Shown: one piece after another, positions 8,893 to 20,823 of the stretch
Position numbering within the stretch: the first letter of the stretch is position 1
Layout of the letters: every line of letters begins with the position of its first letter
Assembly: GCA_009844425.1 (NCBI GenBank)
Contig: VYBN01000039.1
Coordinates: 1 to 50,161 of the forward strand
Length of the DNA stretch: 50,161 nt
Direction of reading: 5' to 3'
DNA from: Gammaproteobacteria bacterium
GTDB taxonomy: Bacteria > Pseudomonadota > Gammaproteobacteria > Steroidobacterales > Foliamicaceae
Made by a program: the position numbers and the translations under genes
Notes under the pieces: generated by a model
Database searches by the model: none
What the model saw: the letters and a program-made list of their open reading frames with translations, nothing else
Told to the model about the DNA's origin: nothing

Positions 8893-10275
8893 TCAGGCTT
8901 CGTCCTCGAACAGCCGTTCGATCTGCGCCTTGGCCCGCGGATTGGTCATGAAGAGAATGACGTGATCGTCGTCGCGCACCGTCGTATCGTAGTCAAGAGG
9001 CAGCACCTCGCCGTCGCGCACGATCGCGCTGATCGAGGTGCCGTGCGGCAGATTGATTTCTCCGACCGCGCGGCCCACAAGCGATCGCTGTCCGTCGCCG
9101 CCGTGCGCCACGCCCTCGATCGCCTCGGCGCGGCCGAAGCGCAGCGAATGCACCTTGGCGACGTCGCCCTGGCGTATGTGCCGCAGGAGTTCGCTGATCG
9201 TGATCTGGGCGGGCGAAATCGACACGTCGATACCCATCTGCCCGGCCAGCGCGGCGTAGGCCTGGCGGTTGGCCAGCGCCATGACACGCTTGCAGCCCGC
9301 CCGCTTGGCCAGTCCGGCCGCCAGAAGGTTGGCCTCGTCGGCGTTCATCAGCGCCACGAATGCATCCATGCGCTCGATGTTCTCCTCGATCAGGAGTTCC
9401 TCGTGGGTGGCGTCGCCGTGCAGCACGATGACTCGGCCGAGTCGTTCGGCCACCTGCCGGGCGCGTTTGGCCGAGCGCTCGATCAGCTTCACCTGAAAGT
9501 GGTTCTGGAGCGACTCGGCCACTCTCGCGCCAATGTTGCCGCCCCCTGCAATCATGATGTTGCGTACGTCCTGAGGCTCGGGCCTCAGCGCCGAGAGCAG
9601 GGGCCGGACGTCGTCGGAGCCGGCGATGAAGAACACGTCGTCGCCGCTCTCGATGACGGTCCGCCCGTTGACCGTCTGGGCGTGACCGGAGCGGTACACC
9701 GCGGCGATCCGGCCCTTGATACTGCGCTCGCCCAGCTCGGCGGGAGTTCTGCCCACCAGCCAGGAGCCGGCCCTGGCCTCGGCGCCCAGCAACAACGCCC
9801 GGCCATCGGAAAACTCCAGCACCTGCGAGGCGCCGGGGAAGCGGACGAGTTGCTCCACATGACGCGTAATCAGGTCCTCCGGAGCGATGGCCACGTCCAC
9901 CGGCAATCCGTCAGGGCCGAACAGCGCGGCGATGCCGCTGTATTCGGTGTAACGCAGGCGCGCAATCTTGGTGCGACGCCTCGCGCCGGCCTCGAACTCG
10001 CGGTAGCGCGAATGCACGACCTGGCAGGCCACCATGTTCACTTCGTCGTTGCCGGTAACGGCGATGACCAGGTCCGCGGCCCCGACCCCGGCGTGGTCCA
10101 GGACCCCGGGCCGCGAGGCGTGGCCGGCAACGGTGCGCACGTCCATGCGTTCGTGTATGCCCCGCAGGATGTCGGCGTCGAGATCCACGATCGTGATCTC
10201 GTTTTCGGGTTCGCGGGAAAGACGCTCGGCGATCGTGGAGCCCACGACGCCGGCTCCGAGGATCAGTATCTTCAT
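8893..10275 (-). CDS. trkA: Trk system potassium uptake regulator TrkA
   Basis: This 460-residue cytosolic gating protein has two tandem RCK modules. Each starts with a Rossmann nucleotide-binding motif: ILGAGVVGSTIAERL at the N-terminus and MIAGGGNIGARVAESL near residue 235. Each module is followed by a TrkA-C domain, as in E. coli TrkA. It binds NAD(H) or ATP/ADP and controls TrkH. It lies 27 bp downstream of uvrD and 18 bp upstream of trkH on the same strand, so the three are probably co-transcribed. Confidence 0.96.
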   Translation of the reverse strand: MKILILGAGVVGSTIAERLSREPENEITIVDLDADILRGIHERMDVRTVAGHASRPGVLDHAGVGAADLVIAVTGNDEVNMVACQVVHSRYREFEAGARRRTKIARLRYTEYSGIAALFGPDGLPVDVAIAPEDLITRHVEQLVRFPGASQVLEFSDGRALLLGAEARAGSWLVGRTPAELGERSIKGRIAAVYRSGHAQTVNGRTVIESGDDVFFIAGSDDVRPLLSALRPEPQDVRNIMIAGGGNIGARVAESLQNHFQVKLIERSAKRARQVAERLGRVIVLHGDATHEELLIEENIERMDAFVALMNADEANLLAAGLAKRAGCKRVMALANRQAYAALAGQMGIDVSISPAQITISELLRHIRQGDVAKVHSLRFGRAEAIEGVAHGGDGQRSLVGRAVGEINLPHGTSISAIVRDGEVLPLDYDTTVRDDDHVILFMTNPRAKAQIERLFEDEA

Positions 10276-10302
10276 TTGTTCAAGCCCATAGGCTCAGCGA
10301 AA

Positions 10303-12456
<2,154 letters not shown>

Positions 12457-12480
12457 GCTCTACTGTTTTGCCATTCCCCG

Positions 12481-12576
12481 CCTTCGTCCCACCGAACCTT
12501 TTCCGGAGGCGCCTTCCCTGGCTCGGTTCCGCCATCCTGGCTCCAACGCTCCTGAAAAGGTTCGGTGGGACGAAGG
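12481..12576 (-). repeat. Hairpin element copy A (conserved core, variable self-complementary arms)
   Basis: The arms 12481-12503 and 12554-12576 are 23-bp perfect inverted repeats around a 50-nt core. The core shares the pattern GGAGRCGCC...CCCTGGCTCG...CCAACGCTCC with copies near 23.0, 30.9 and 43.4 kb. This copy belongs with the 43.4-kb copy: both contain two near-direct half units, each with CGCC followed a few bases later by CTGGCTC. It lies between the stop of the SURF1-associated gene and the start of uvrD, both on the minus strand, so it would form a hairpin in the uvrD leader or end the upstream transcript. No T-run follows. Confidence 0.88.
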
Positions 12577-12593
12577 CTTCCCTTGCCATGTGA

Positions 12594-13169
12594 TCAGCCG
12601 ATCTTCGACAGCCTCAGCAGGTGCTTCGCGTCGCGGAACAGGCCGTCGGGATCAAGGCCGGGCGGATAGCTCAGAATCAGGTTGCCGAGCGGGTCCACCA
12701 GCAGCACCTCTCCCGGCTGGCGGGCCCCGATGCGCTCGATCAGCTCGCTACGCCCGGGCGCGCCGTCGGGCAGGACCACCATGCCCGGGAAGGCCTGCGC
12801 CGCCAGTTCGTAATCCGGGTCTCCGACCAGGGGCAGGAACACGCGCTGCACCCGGTTCGCGTCCTTGCCCAGCGCCAGACGGACCTGGCGCATGCGGATC
12901 AGCGCTTCCTCGCAGGCGGTCCCGCATTCGTCGCGCTCGAGGTAGAGGAAAGTCCAGCGCCCGGTCAGGCGGCCCTCGGCCCCGGCGTCGCCGCCCGGCG
13001 GCAGCTCGATGTCGCCGAGTTCGACCGGCGGGTCGGCCAGCACGCCATGAGCGTCCGGACCCGGATCCAGTCCGGCCCGGCCCGAGTACAGGAACCAGGC
13101 AACGATCACCGGAACCAGGAACAGTGCGGCTATCGCAATGATCTGTAGTTGCTTTGAATTAATTCGCAT
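12594..13169 (-). CDS. Membrane-anchored thioredoxin-fold-like protein of the cytochrome oxidase assembly cluster
   Basis: A 191-residue protein with one N-terminal transmembrane anchor (about residues 8-29) and a periplasmic domain. The domain has a Sco/thioredoxin-like layout (GRWTFLYLERDECGTACEEALIRMRQV) but lacks a canonical CxxxC; the cysteines are spaced CGTAC. Genes of this kind usually follow SURF1 in gammaproteobacterial cytochrome c oxidase clusters, and here it overlaps the SURF1 stop by 11 bp. A role in oxidase assembly or copper/redox handling is an inference from context. The ctaA, ctaB and sco genes that often follow are absent; hairpin copy A and uvrD come next. Confidence 0.8.
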   Translation of the reverse strand: MRINSKQLQIIAIAALFLVPVIVAWFLYSGRAGLDPGPDAHGVLADPPVELGDIELPPGGDAGAEGRLTGRWTFLYLERDECGTACEEALIRMRQVRLALGKDANRVQRVFLPLVGDPDYELAAQAFPGMVVLPDGAPGRSELIERIGARQPGEVLLVDPLGNLILSYPPGLDPDGLFRDAKHLLRLSKIG

Positions 13170-13881
13170 CCCGCTTTCTCCCGCGTCTCAAGGTTACCGC
13201 CAGCCAGATCCCGGCGGCTGCCGCGGCCAGGCCGTACCACTGCACGGCGTAGGCCAGATGCCGCTCCGGCGCCATGCCGTAGGGACGCCAGGCCCGCACG
13301 TAGCCGTCCGGATCTTCGCCGTCCAGCAGGATCTGGTAGCCGGGCAGCGGCGCATCGTACAGGCCACGCAACTGATCGGCGGTCGGATAGACCATCCGTC
13401 GCGGCCAGGCGGCCTCCGCGGCCTCTTCCTCCAGGCGAAGGCCCCGCCGGAAGTAGGGGACCGCAATTCCGACCACCTCGCGCTCGTCGCCGCTTACCGC
13501 CAGGCCGGGCAGTTCCGAACGGTCCGGCCCGCCGGCCAAAAAACCGCGATTCACCATCACCAGGCCGCCGGCCGTTTCGAGCGGCGTCAGGACGTGGTAG
13601 CCCCGCATGCCCTCGTGGGTCATGTTGTCGAGCAGCACCTGAGTGTCCGCCAGGTAGCGCCCGGTCAGGCGCACCCGCGTGTTGTCTCCGCCGGCCGGCA
13701 CCGACGCCAGGCCGCTTACCGGCGCCGACGCCCCGGCGCTTTCGAACGCGTCCAGCACCGCCCGCCTTTCCGCGGAGCGGTTCAATTGCCAGGTCCCCAG
13801 CGAGCCGAACACCGCCAGGCCCAGGAACAGGAGCAGGAGGTTGCGGACGCCGGAGCGCCGGTGGGAAGGCCGAGTTATCAT
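13159..13881 (-). CDS. SURF1 family cytochrome c oxidase assembly protein
   Basis: A 240-residue SURF1/Shy1 homologue that assists haem a insertion in cytochrome c oxidase. Two terminal transmembrane helices (about 13-30 and 210-230) flank a periplasmic domain. Conserved segments are FGSLGTWQLNRSAER after helix 1, VRLTGRYLADTQVLLDN, GYHVLTPLETAGG, VMVNRGFLAGG and the C-terminal HLAYAVQWYGLA. I place the start at ATG 13881 rather than a farther upstream one, because it precedes the first helix by a usual distance and leaves a 24-bp divergent gap to the DUF2909 gene. It overlaps the downstream gene by 11 bp. Confidence 0.93.
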   Translation of the reverse strand: MITRPSHRRSGVRNLLLLFLGLAVFGSLGTWQLNRSAERRAVLDAFESAGASAPVSGLASVPAGGDNTRVRLTGRYLADTQVLLDNMTHEGMRGYHVLTPLETAGGLVMVNRGFLAGGPDRSELPGLAVSGDEREVVGIAVPYFRRGLRLEEEAAEAAWPRRMVYPTADQLRGLYDAPLPGYQILLDGEDPDGYVRAWRPYGMAPERHLAYAVQWYGLAAAAAGIWLAVTLRRGRKRDAN

Positions 13882-13905
13882 GCGGTTTCGCGCCGGAACA
13901 GGAAG

Positions 13906-14115
13906 ATGATTCGAGCACTCATCGTCGTGCTGCTGCTGGCTATTATCGCCAGCCTGGGGTCGGGTTTGTACCACATGGTGGCCGCAAAGGGCGATCCGGG
14001 CCGTATGGCGCGCTCGCTCGCGTGGCGCGTAGCGCTTTCCGCGGCTCTCTTCCTGCTGATCATCCTGTTCTGGTGGCTCGGCCTCATCGAGCCCGGCGGC
14101 ATCTATCGGCGCTAG
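13906..14115 (+). CDS. DUF2909 twin transmembrane protein
   Basis: A 69-residue protein of two hydrophobic helices (about 3-24 and 42-62) joined by a short basic loop with AKGDPGRMARSL and ending in EPGGIYRR. This matches the DUF2909 twin-transmembrane family found beside SURF1 in gammaproteobacterial cytochrome oxidase clusters. GGAA-like bases precede the ATG. It is divergent from SURF1 across 24 bp. Its function is unknown; co-occurrence suggests oxidase assembly. Confidence 0.85.
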   Translation: MIRALIVVLLLAIIASLGSGLYHMVAAKGDPGRMARSLAWRVALSAALFLLIILFWWLGLIEPGGIYRR

Positions 14116-14160
14116 ACGCGAACGGCGCCGAGCGCCCGATCGGGTTACGACCGCTCGTAT

Positions 14161-15660
14161 TCAGGAAAAACCGCCGCCGCGCAGGGCCAGCGCTTCGGCG
14201 ATGTGGTGTTCGGCCACGCGGTCGGCGGCTTCCAGGTCGGCGATCGTGCGTGCCACCTTGAGGATCCGCGCGCAGGCGCGCGGCGAGAGAGCAAGTTTGC
14301 GGGCGGCGTGCTCAAGCAGGTCGCGTCCGGCCTGCCGCGGGCGGCAGTGGACGCGGACTTTGGCTTCGTCCAGCTCGGCGTTGCATTTCGCGCTTCGGTC
14401 CATCTGTGCTTCGCGGGCTTCGAGGACGCGCGTCCGGATCTGGGCGCTTGAGAGTCCGTCGCGGGGCGCGTCGGCGATGATGGGCCGCACCGGCCGGCAG
14501 ACCTGCACGCGCAAGTCGATGCGATCAAGGAGCGGCCCGGATATCCGTCCCTGGTAACGGCGCACCAATTCCGGCGTGCAGCGGCACTCGCGGTCCGGAT
14601 CGCCGATGAATCCGCAGGGGCAGGGATTCATCGCCGCCAGCAACTGGAAGCGCGCCGGAAAGGTCACGGTGTAGCGCGCCCTGGACACCAGGATGTTGCG
14701 TGTTTCCAGCGGTTCCCGGAGGGCTTCCAAAACGTCGCGGCGGAATTGCGGCAGCTCGTCGAGGAACAGGACGCCGTTGTGGGCCAGTGAGATTTCTCCG
14801 GGGATGGGCCGTGCGCCTCCGCCTGCGAGAGCCGCGCCGGTGCAGCTGTGATGGGGGCTGCGGAATGGCCGCCGCCGCCATGTCTCCTCAATGCCGATGC
14901 CCTTGAGCGACTGCACGGTGGCGGTTTCCAGGGCCTCGTCTTCGGTCATCGGCGGCAGGAGGCCGGGAAAGCGCTTGGCCAGCATGCTCTTGCCGGCGCC
15001 CGGCGGTCCGCTCAAGAGCAGGTTATGCGACCCGGCCGCGGCGATTTCCATTGCCCGCTTGGCCTGCGTCATTCCGATGACCTCATTGAAGTCGGGATAT
15101 GCAATCGGCGGAATGCTGTCGCCGCTGTAGGGAACGTGCCCGGGTTCGCCGTGCGCGTACAGCTTGGCGACAAGCTGTCTCAGATCGCCGACCGCGACCC
15201 CCCGCGCGTCCTTCGCCAAGCCCGCCTCGGCCGCGTTGGCGTCGGGAAGAAACAGTGTCCTCCCGCGCCGGGCGGCCGCGATAACCGAAGGCAGGACACC
15301 CGGCACTGGCCGCAATGCGCCGGTCAGAGCCAGTTCGCCAACGAACTCGGACTCCGACAGCACGGCCGGATCAACTTGGCCGTCCGCCGCCAAAATTCCC
15401 AATGCAATGGGCACGTCGTAGCGTCCCCCGCTCTTGGGCAATTCCACGGGAGCGAGATTCACCGTGATGCTGCTCGGCGGAAACTTGAAACCCGAGCTTC
15501 GCAGCGCGTGGCGCACCCGCGATGCGCTTTCCCGTACCTCTTGCCTGGCCAGCCCGACGATATTGATGCCCGGCAGGCCGTTGGTGATCCCAACCTCCAC
15601 CGTAACGCTTGTAGCCTCGACGCCGTTGAGCGCGCTTGTGTGGGTAGTCGATGGATTCAA
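14161..15660 (-). CDS. comM: YifB/ComM Mg-chelatase-like AAA ATPase
   Basis: A hexameric AAA+ helicase of the ComM family, which promotes branch migration during natural transformation. Order: N-terminal Lon-protease-like ChlI domain (VEVGITNGLPGINIVGL near the start), AAA core with Walker A GPPGAGKS at about 218-225 and Walker B GVLFLDELPQF, Cys-rich MNPCPCGFIGDPDRECRCTP, then a C-terminal Mg_chelatase_C domain. I use a TTG start at 15660 because the protein then has 499 residues, close to E. coli YifB (506), an AGGGA sits just upstream, and the gene then begins 25 bp after ubiK. The longer ATG-start frame runs through ubiK. With dprA at 38.8 kb it suggests competence-related DNA processing. 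Confidence 0.93.
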   Translation of the reverse strand: MNPSTTHTSALNGVEATSVTVEVGITNGLPGINIVGLARQEVRESASRVRHALRSSGFKFPPSSITVNLAPVELPKSGGRYDVPIALGILAADGQVDPAVLSESEFVGELALTGALRPVPGVLPSVIAAARRGRTLFLPDANAAEAGLAKDARGVAVGDLRQLVAKLYAHGEPGHVPYSGDSIPPIAYPDFNEVIGMTQAKRAMEIAAAGSHNLLLSGPPGAGKSMLAKRFPGLLPPMTEDEALETATVQSLKGIGIEETWRRRPFRSPHHSCTGAALAGGGARPIPGEISLAHNGVLFLDELPQFRRDVLEALREPLETRNILVSRARYTVTFPARFQLLAAMNPCPCGFIGDPDRECRCTPELVRRYQGRISGPLLDRIDLRVQVCRPVRPIIADAPRDGLSSAQIRTRVLEAREAQMDRSAKCNAELDEAKVRVHCRPRQAGRDLLEHAARKLALSPRACARILKVARTIADLEAADRVAEHHIAEALALRGGGFS

Positions 15661-15685
15661 AGCCGTCCCTGGCCCTTCGCCAACC

Positions 15686-15928
15686 TCAGTCTTCTCTCGA
15701 TTCCATCTGCGCCAGTGCCTGCTCCAGCGCCTCGACCTTCCTGCGCGTGCGTTCAAGCACGCGCTTCTGCGCCTCGAATTCCTCGAATGTCACGTAATCG
15801 CCCCGGCCCAGGGCGGACTGGAGCAGGGCCCGGAAATTGGTTTCCAGGTCTTTCGCCGCTCCCTCGGCCGAGGGCGGAACCAGCTTGCGCAGGCGCCGGG
15901 CGAGATCGGAAATGAATTCGTCGTTCAT
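15686..15928 (-). CDS. ubiK: Ubiquinone biosynthesis accessory factor UbiK
   Basis: An 80-residue BMFP/YqiC family protein. The N-terminus MNDEFISDLARRL is amphipathic, the middle has LETNFRALLQSAL, and the C-terminus is a coiled coil (ERTRRKVEALEQALAQME). UbiK trimers with UbiJ support aerobic ubiquinone synthesis at the membrane. Adjacent ubiK-comM is a common gammaproteobacterial order. ATG 15928 is preferred; an in-frame TTG lies 9 bp upstream. Confidence 0.9.
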   Translation of the reverse strand: MNDEFISDLARRLRKLVPPSAEGAAKDLETNFRALLQSALGRGDYVTFEEFEAQKRVLERTRRKVEALEQALAQMESRED

Positions 15929-16041
15929 GGTCCGCAAGGTTGCGTTATCGGCCTCCGGTTTGTCCAGTATCGAATTGTCCGCATAAGAGCAGAATTAGCG
16001 CACTGAATTGATAGACTAGCCGGATTGCACCGGAGGACCGT

Positions 16042-17157
16042 ATGGCGGGAGCAAAATCCAACCCCCCCGGCAAGGCGGCGAAGCCGAAGGCCGGCGCTGC
16101 GAAGAAGGCCGCTTCGGCCGGCAGCCCTCCCGCGAAGGCCGATTTGCCGAAGACCGAAAAAGCGGCTCCGCGCAGGCGGCTGTGGTGGTTGTGGCTGATC
16201 CCGCTGATCGTGTTCGGGGCGGGCTTCTGGCTCTGGTACGACTACCTGGCCGGCTTGCCGTCTCGCGTTGCGGAACTCGAGCAAAAGGTTGCCGGAGTCG
16301 GGCAACTCGAGGCAAGGCTGGAAGAGCTTGAGAGCCGCCGCGACGCGGACGCCGCGCAGCAGGCGGCCGATGCCGAGGCAGCGCGGCGGGCGTCCGAGCG
16401 GGTGCGCGACGCGCTGGAAGTGCGACTGACCGCGTCCGAGCGGGCGCTGGAGGCATTGGGAAGCCGCCCCGCGGGCCAGCAGGTGCGCTGGCGCCTCGAA
16501 GCGGCCGATAACCTGCTGGCCCTTGCAGACCGCCAGAACCGGTTTGCGCGAGACTATGAAGGCGCCGCGCTGGCCATCCGCGAAGCGCTGGATTTGCTGG
16601 CCCAGGTGGGCGATCCTCGCTACGGCGCCGTGCGGGCGGAACTGCAGGAGCAGGCGCGGGCGCTGGAAAGGATGCCGGCTCGCGACGTTCAGGGCGTTGT
16701 GGTCCGCCTGGGCGCTCTTCTTTCCAGGGTCGAGGGACTCAAGCCGGACCTCCGGCCGTCGGCCGGAGAAACACCGGCCGCGGAAGAACTCCCGGACCGG
16801 GGGTGGCAGCGCGCGCTGGCCAGCACCCGGCGCGCCTTGCGCTCGCTGATCACGATCCGGCGCACCGAGGGCAGCGTCGACACGCTCCTGACCGATACCG
16901 ATACGGAAATGCTGCAGCGTTTGCTGACGGCGGAACTGCACCTGGCCCGCCTGGCCTACATCCAGGGCGATCTGCAGGCGTATGCCGCGGCCCTGGTTGC
17001 CGCCCGGGGACGACTGGCGCGCCTCTACGCGGGGGACGATCCGGACGTTTCCGACACGCTCGCCGACATCGACGAGTTGCTGGAGCTGGCGCAGGGACGG
17101 GAAGCGCCCGATATCGCATCTTCGCTGCAGCGCCTGCGGAACATCCGCTCCGATTGA
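16042..17157 (+). CDS. hemX: HemX family membrane protein
   Basis: A 371-residue protein: a Lys/Ala/Pro-rich cytosolic N-terminus (1-48), one transmembrane helix (about 49-72), then a periplasmic region beginning with a coiled coil (RVAELEQKVAGVGQLEARLEELESRRD) and an alpha-helical HemX domain (VRWRLEAADNLLALADRQNRF). The family was annotated as uroporphyrinogen-III methyltransferase, but it lacks methylase motifs; its role with HemY in the heme pathway is unclear. A strong GGAGG (16032-16036) precedes the ATG. hemY follows after 1 bp. hemC and hemD, usually upstream, are not here; ubiK is divergent. Confidence 0.92.
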   Translation: MAGAKSNPPGKAAKPKAGAAKKAASAGSPPAKADLPKTEKAAPRRRLWWLWLIPLIVFGAGFWLWYDYLAGLPSRVAELEQKVAGVGQLEARLEELESRRDADAAQQAADAEAARRASERVRDALEVRLTASERALEALGSRPAGQQVRWRLEAADNLLALADRQNRFARDYEGAALAIREALDLLAQVGDPRYGAVRAELQEQARALERMPARDVQGVVVRLGALLSRVEGLKPDLRPSAGETPAAEELPDRGWQRALASTRRALRSLITIRRTEGSVDTLLTDTDTEMLQRLLTAELHLARLAYIQGDLQAYAAALVAARGRLARLYAGDDPDVSDTLADIDELLELAQGREAPDIASSLQRLRNIRSD

Positions 17158-17158
17158 C

Positions 17159-18313
17159 ATGCGCGCCGGGCTGATCGTGGTCCTGGTGCTGCTGCTGGTG
17201 GCGGTGGCGGCGCAGTTCCTTGCCGGGGACGCCGGCTACGTGCTCATATCCTTCCAGGGTTGGGCGGTGGAGATGACCGTTCCCATTCTCGTCGTCCTGC
17301 TCGCCCTGCTGCTGTTCGTGGCCGGGCTGCTGCGCAGGATCCGCCAGGCGCCGCGGCTGGTGGCCGAACGAGCGGCGAAAGCGAGCGCCAGGCGGACCGG
17401 CCGGCGCGTCGCGCGTGGCCTCACGGCGCTGGCCGCAGGCCGGCTCGCCCGCGCCGAGCGGCTGCTGGCCAGGTCCGCGGAAAGAAGCCAGGCGCCCGTG
17501 CTGCAGTATCTGGCGGCCGCCCGCCTGGCGCATGGTTCCGGCGATGCGGAGCGCCGGAATCACTGGTTTTCCCTTGCCGAGAAGGCCCAGCCGGAGGCGC
17601 GCGACGCGATCGCGCTGGAGCGTGCGGAACTTCACCTCGGCTCCGGAGAGCAGGCCGCGGCCATGAGCCATCTCGCCGGGATACTCGAGCGCGAGCCGCG
17701 GCACCTGCAGGCCCTGCGCCTTTTCATTCCGCTGCAATTGCAGCGGGAGGAATGGGGAGAGGCGGCCCGGCGCCTCAAGGCGCTGCGCAAGCACGGGCAG
17801 ACGGGCGCCGGCGACGCGGCCCTCTGGACCGTCAAGGCCTACACCGGCCTGCTGGGTGAAGCGGATGATGCGCGCCGCGTGCAGCGCCTCTGGGGAGAGA
17901 TCCCGCGCGATTTGCGCGGCAACGAGAAGCTGGCGCTGGCCCATGCCCGAGCGCTGATGCGGAACGGCGCCCACGAGCTTGCCGAGCAGGGCCTGCGGCG
18001 CCGTCTCGGCGCGCAATGGAGTTCGGAGCTGGCCGGCGCCTACGGCGAACTCGAGCTGCGCGACGTCCCGGGGGCCATCCGCCATGCCGAAAGCTGGCTG
18101 GCGGAGAACCCGCAAGACGCCGCGCTGCTGCTGGCGCTCGGGCGCCTGTGCCGCAAGGCGAAGCTATGGGGCAAGGCACGCTCGTATATCGAGACCTCGC
18201 TCGGCCTCGAGGAGTCACGCGGCGGCTGGCTGGAACTGGCCGAGATGCTCGAGGAGCTCGACGAGGGGGACGCGGCGGGCGAGGCCTACCGCAAAGGCTT
18301 GCGCCTCGGCTAG
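17159..18313 (+). CDS. hemY: HemY TPR membrane protein
   Basis: A 384-residue protein with two N-terminal transmembrane helices (about 4-21 and 40-62) separated by the HemY signature GYVLISFQGWAVEM, then tetratricopeptide-like helical repeats to the end. HemY is thought to act with HemX in late tetrapyrrole synthesis or as a membrane scaffold; the activity is not established. The ATG begins 1 bp after the hemX stop, indicating one operon. The ATP synthase operon begins 184 bp downstream. Confidence 0.93.
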   Translation: MRAGLIVVLVLLLVAVAAQFLAGDAGYVLISFQGWAVEMTVPILVVLLALLLFVAGLLRRIRQAPRLVAERAAKASARRTGRRVARGLTALAAGRLARAERLLARSAERSQAPVLQYLAAARLAHGSGDAERRNHWFSLAEKAQPEARDAIALERAELHLGSGEQAAAMSHLAGILEREPRHLQALRLFIPLQLQREEWGEAARRLKALRKHGQTGAGDAALWTVKAYTGLLGEADDARRVQRLWGEIPRDLRGNEKLALAHARALMRNGAHELAEQGLRRRLGAQWSSELAGAYGELELRDVPGAIRHAESWLAENPQDAALLLALGRLCRKAKLWGKARSYIETSLGLEESRGGWLELAEMLEELDEGDAAGEAYRKGLRLG

Positions 18314-18417
18314 CAGCCCCCAGCGCTGCCCTGACCTCATCCGGGTAGGGCCGCGTCCCACGCGCCGGCCACCTGTTTTCGTCCCCGTACGGCTCGCATG
18401 GCGCCCGCAACTCGGAG

Positions 18418-18423
18418 TACAAT
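18418..18423 (+). promoter_or_regulatory. Possible -10 element of the atp operon
   Basis: TACAAT at 18418-18423 matches a sigma-70 -10 box well. No convincing -35 hexamer is seen 16-18 bp upstream. It lies between hemY and atpI and would place the transcript start near 18430, ahead of the leader hairpin. Confidence 0.3.
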
Positions 18424-18462
18424 TGCGGTTCGTCGAAGCGAATCCGGCAATGGCCGGCAAGT

Positions 18463-18497
18463 GCCACCCGAGCCGACAGAGGGCAGGTGGCGTTTTT
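18463..18497 (+). terminator. Terminator-like hairpin with U-tract directly before atpI
   Basis: GCCACC (18463-18468) pairs with GGTGGC (18486-18491), helped by inner CC/GG pairs, and is followed by G and five Ts (18493-18497). The ATG of atpI starts at the next base. It may end hemXY transcripts or act as an attenuator for atp transcription; the AGGTGG within the 3' arm is also the best ribosome-binding site for atpI, so folding would mask it. Confidence 0.6.
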
Positions 18498-18908
18498 ATG
18501 TTTGAATCCATGCGAAAGTCGGCCATGCGTCTGGTGTTGGTGCAGGCAGCGGCCGGGGCCATTGCGGGCGCGGTCGCCTGGCCGGTATTCGGCCGCGCGG
18601 CCGGACTGGCCACCCTGGCCGGCGCATTCATCGGTCTGCTGGGCAGCCTGTTCATGGTTGCCGGCCTGCTGCGGGTCAGCAGCGGCGCGACGCCCGGCCA
18701 GATGCTCGCCATGGTACTGGTGGGCGAAGCGGCAAAACTGGTTGTTTGCGCGGTGGGTTTCGCGGTCTGCATCATCGTCTTCGACCTGGTTTTCCTGGGG
18801 TTGCTGGCCGGATTCGTGGCCACGATGCTGGGATACTGGGCCGGGCTGCTGCCGGCGGTGCTGGGGGAAGGCAACCCTCCTGCCGCCCCCGCCACGAATC
18901 AGGGGTGA
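18498..18908 (+). CDS. atpI: ATP synthase protein I
   Basis: A 136-residue hydrophobic protein with four predicted helices, at the head of the atp operon as usual. AtpI assists assembly or stability of the c-ring. The ATG at 18498 begins MFESMRKSAMRLVLVQA; an in-frame upstream ATG at 18450 would add 16 residues but lacks a ribosome-binding site and crosses the leader hairpin. atpB starts 6 bp after the stop. Confidence 0.88.
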   Translation: MFESMRKSAMRLVLVQAAAGAIAGAVAWPVFGRAAGLATLAGAFIGLLGSLFMVAGLLRVSSGATPGQMLAMVLVGEAAKLVVCAVGFAVCIIVFDLVFLGLLAGFVATMLGYWAGLLPAVLGEGNPPAAPATNQG

Positions 18909-20342
<1,434 letters not shown>

Positions 20343-20352
20343 GCTCCGGCGA

Positions 20353-20823
20353 ATGAACATCAACGCAACACTGCTGGCGCAATGCCTCGTATTTGCGGCG
20401 CTGGTGTGGTTCACGATGAAGTTCATCTGGCCGCAGGTGCTCGAAGCGATCGACCAGCGCAACAGGGAAATCGCCGACGGCCTGGAGGCCGCGGCCCGCG
20501 GGCGCAGCGAACTGGATGCGGCGCAGGGCCGGATCGAGCAGCTCGTGTCGGAGGCGCGCAGCCAGGCCTCGGAAATCATCGAGCAGGCCAACGGGCGAGC
20601 GTCGCGCATCGTGGATGAAGCGCGCGAGGAGGGCGAACGCGAACGCCTGCGGCTGGTCGAATCGGCCCACTCGGAGATCGAACGCGAGACCATGCAGGCG
20701 CGCGACGAACTGCGCGAGCAGGTGGCGGGGCTGGCGATTGCCGGCGCCGAGAAGATCCTCCAGCGCGAGATCGACGCGGGCGCTCACGGCGCCATGCTGC
20801 AACGCTTCGCCGACCGGATCTGA
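20353..20823 (+). CDS. atpF: ATP synthase Fo subunit b
   Basis: The 156-residue peripheral-stalk subunit has an N-terminal membrane helix (about 5-24, LLAQCLVFAALVWFTMKFIWP) followed by a long charged coiled coil and the dimerisation region. Length matches E. coli b (156). It starts 10 bp after atpE, and its TGA stop overlaps the atpH ATG by one base. Confidence 0.96.
   Translation: MNINATLLAQCLVFAALVWFTMKFIWPQVLEAIDQRNREIADGLEAAARGRSELDAAQGRIEQLVSEARSQASEIIEQANGRASRIVDEAREEGERERLRLVESAHSEIERETMQARDELREQVAGLAIAGAEKILQREIDAGAHGAMLQRFADRI

Noticed and set aside
12481..12576. Simple rho-independent terminators as the explanation for the four core-conserved hairpins
   Set aside because: No copy is followed by a T-run, the 40-50 nt loop is conserved far beyond terminator needs, and copy B sits inside an operon. 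Termination may still be a secondary effect.
18450..18497. Extended AtpI start at ATG 18450
   Set aside because: It has no ribosome-binding site, and the added residues are encoded by the terminator-like hairpin.
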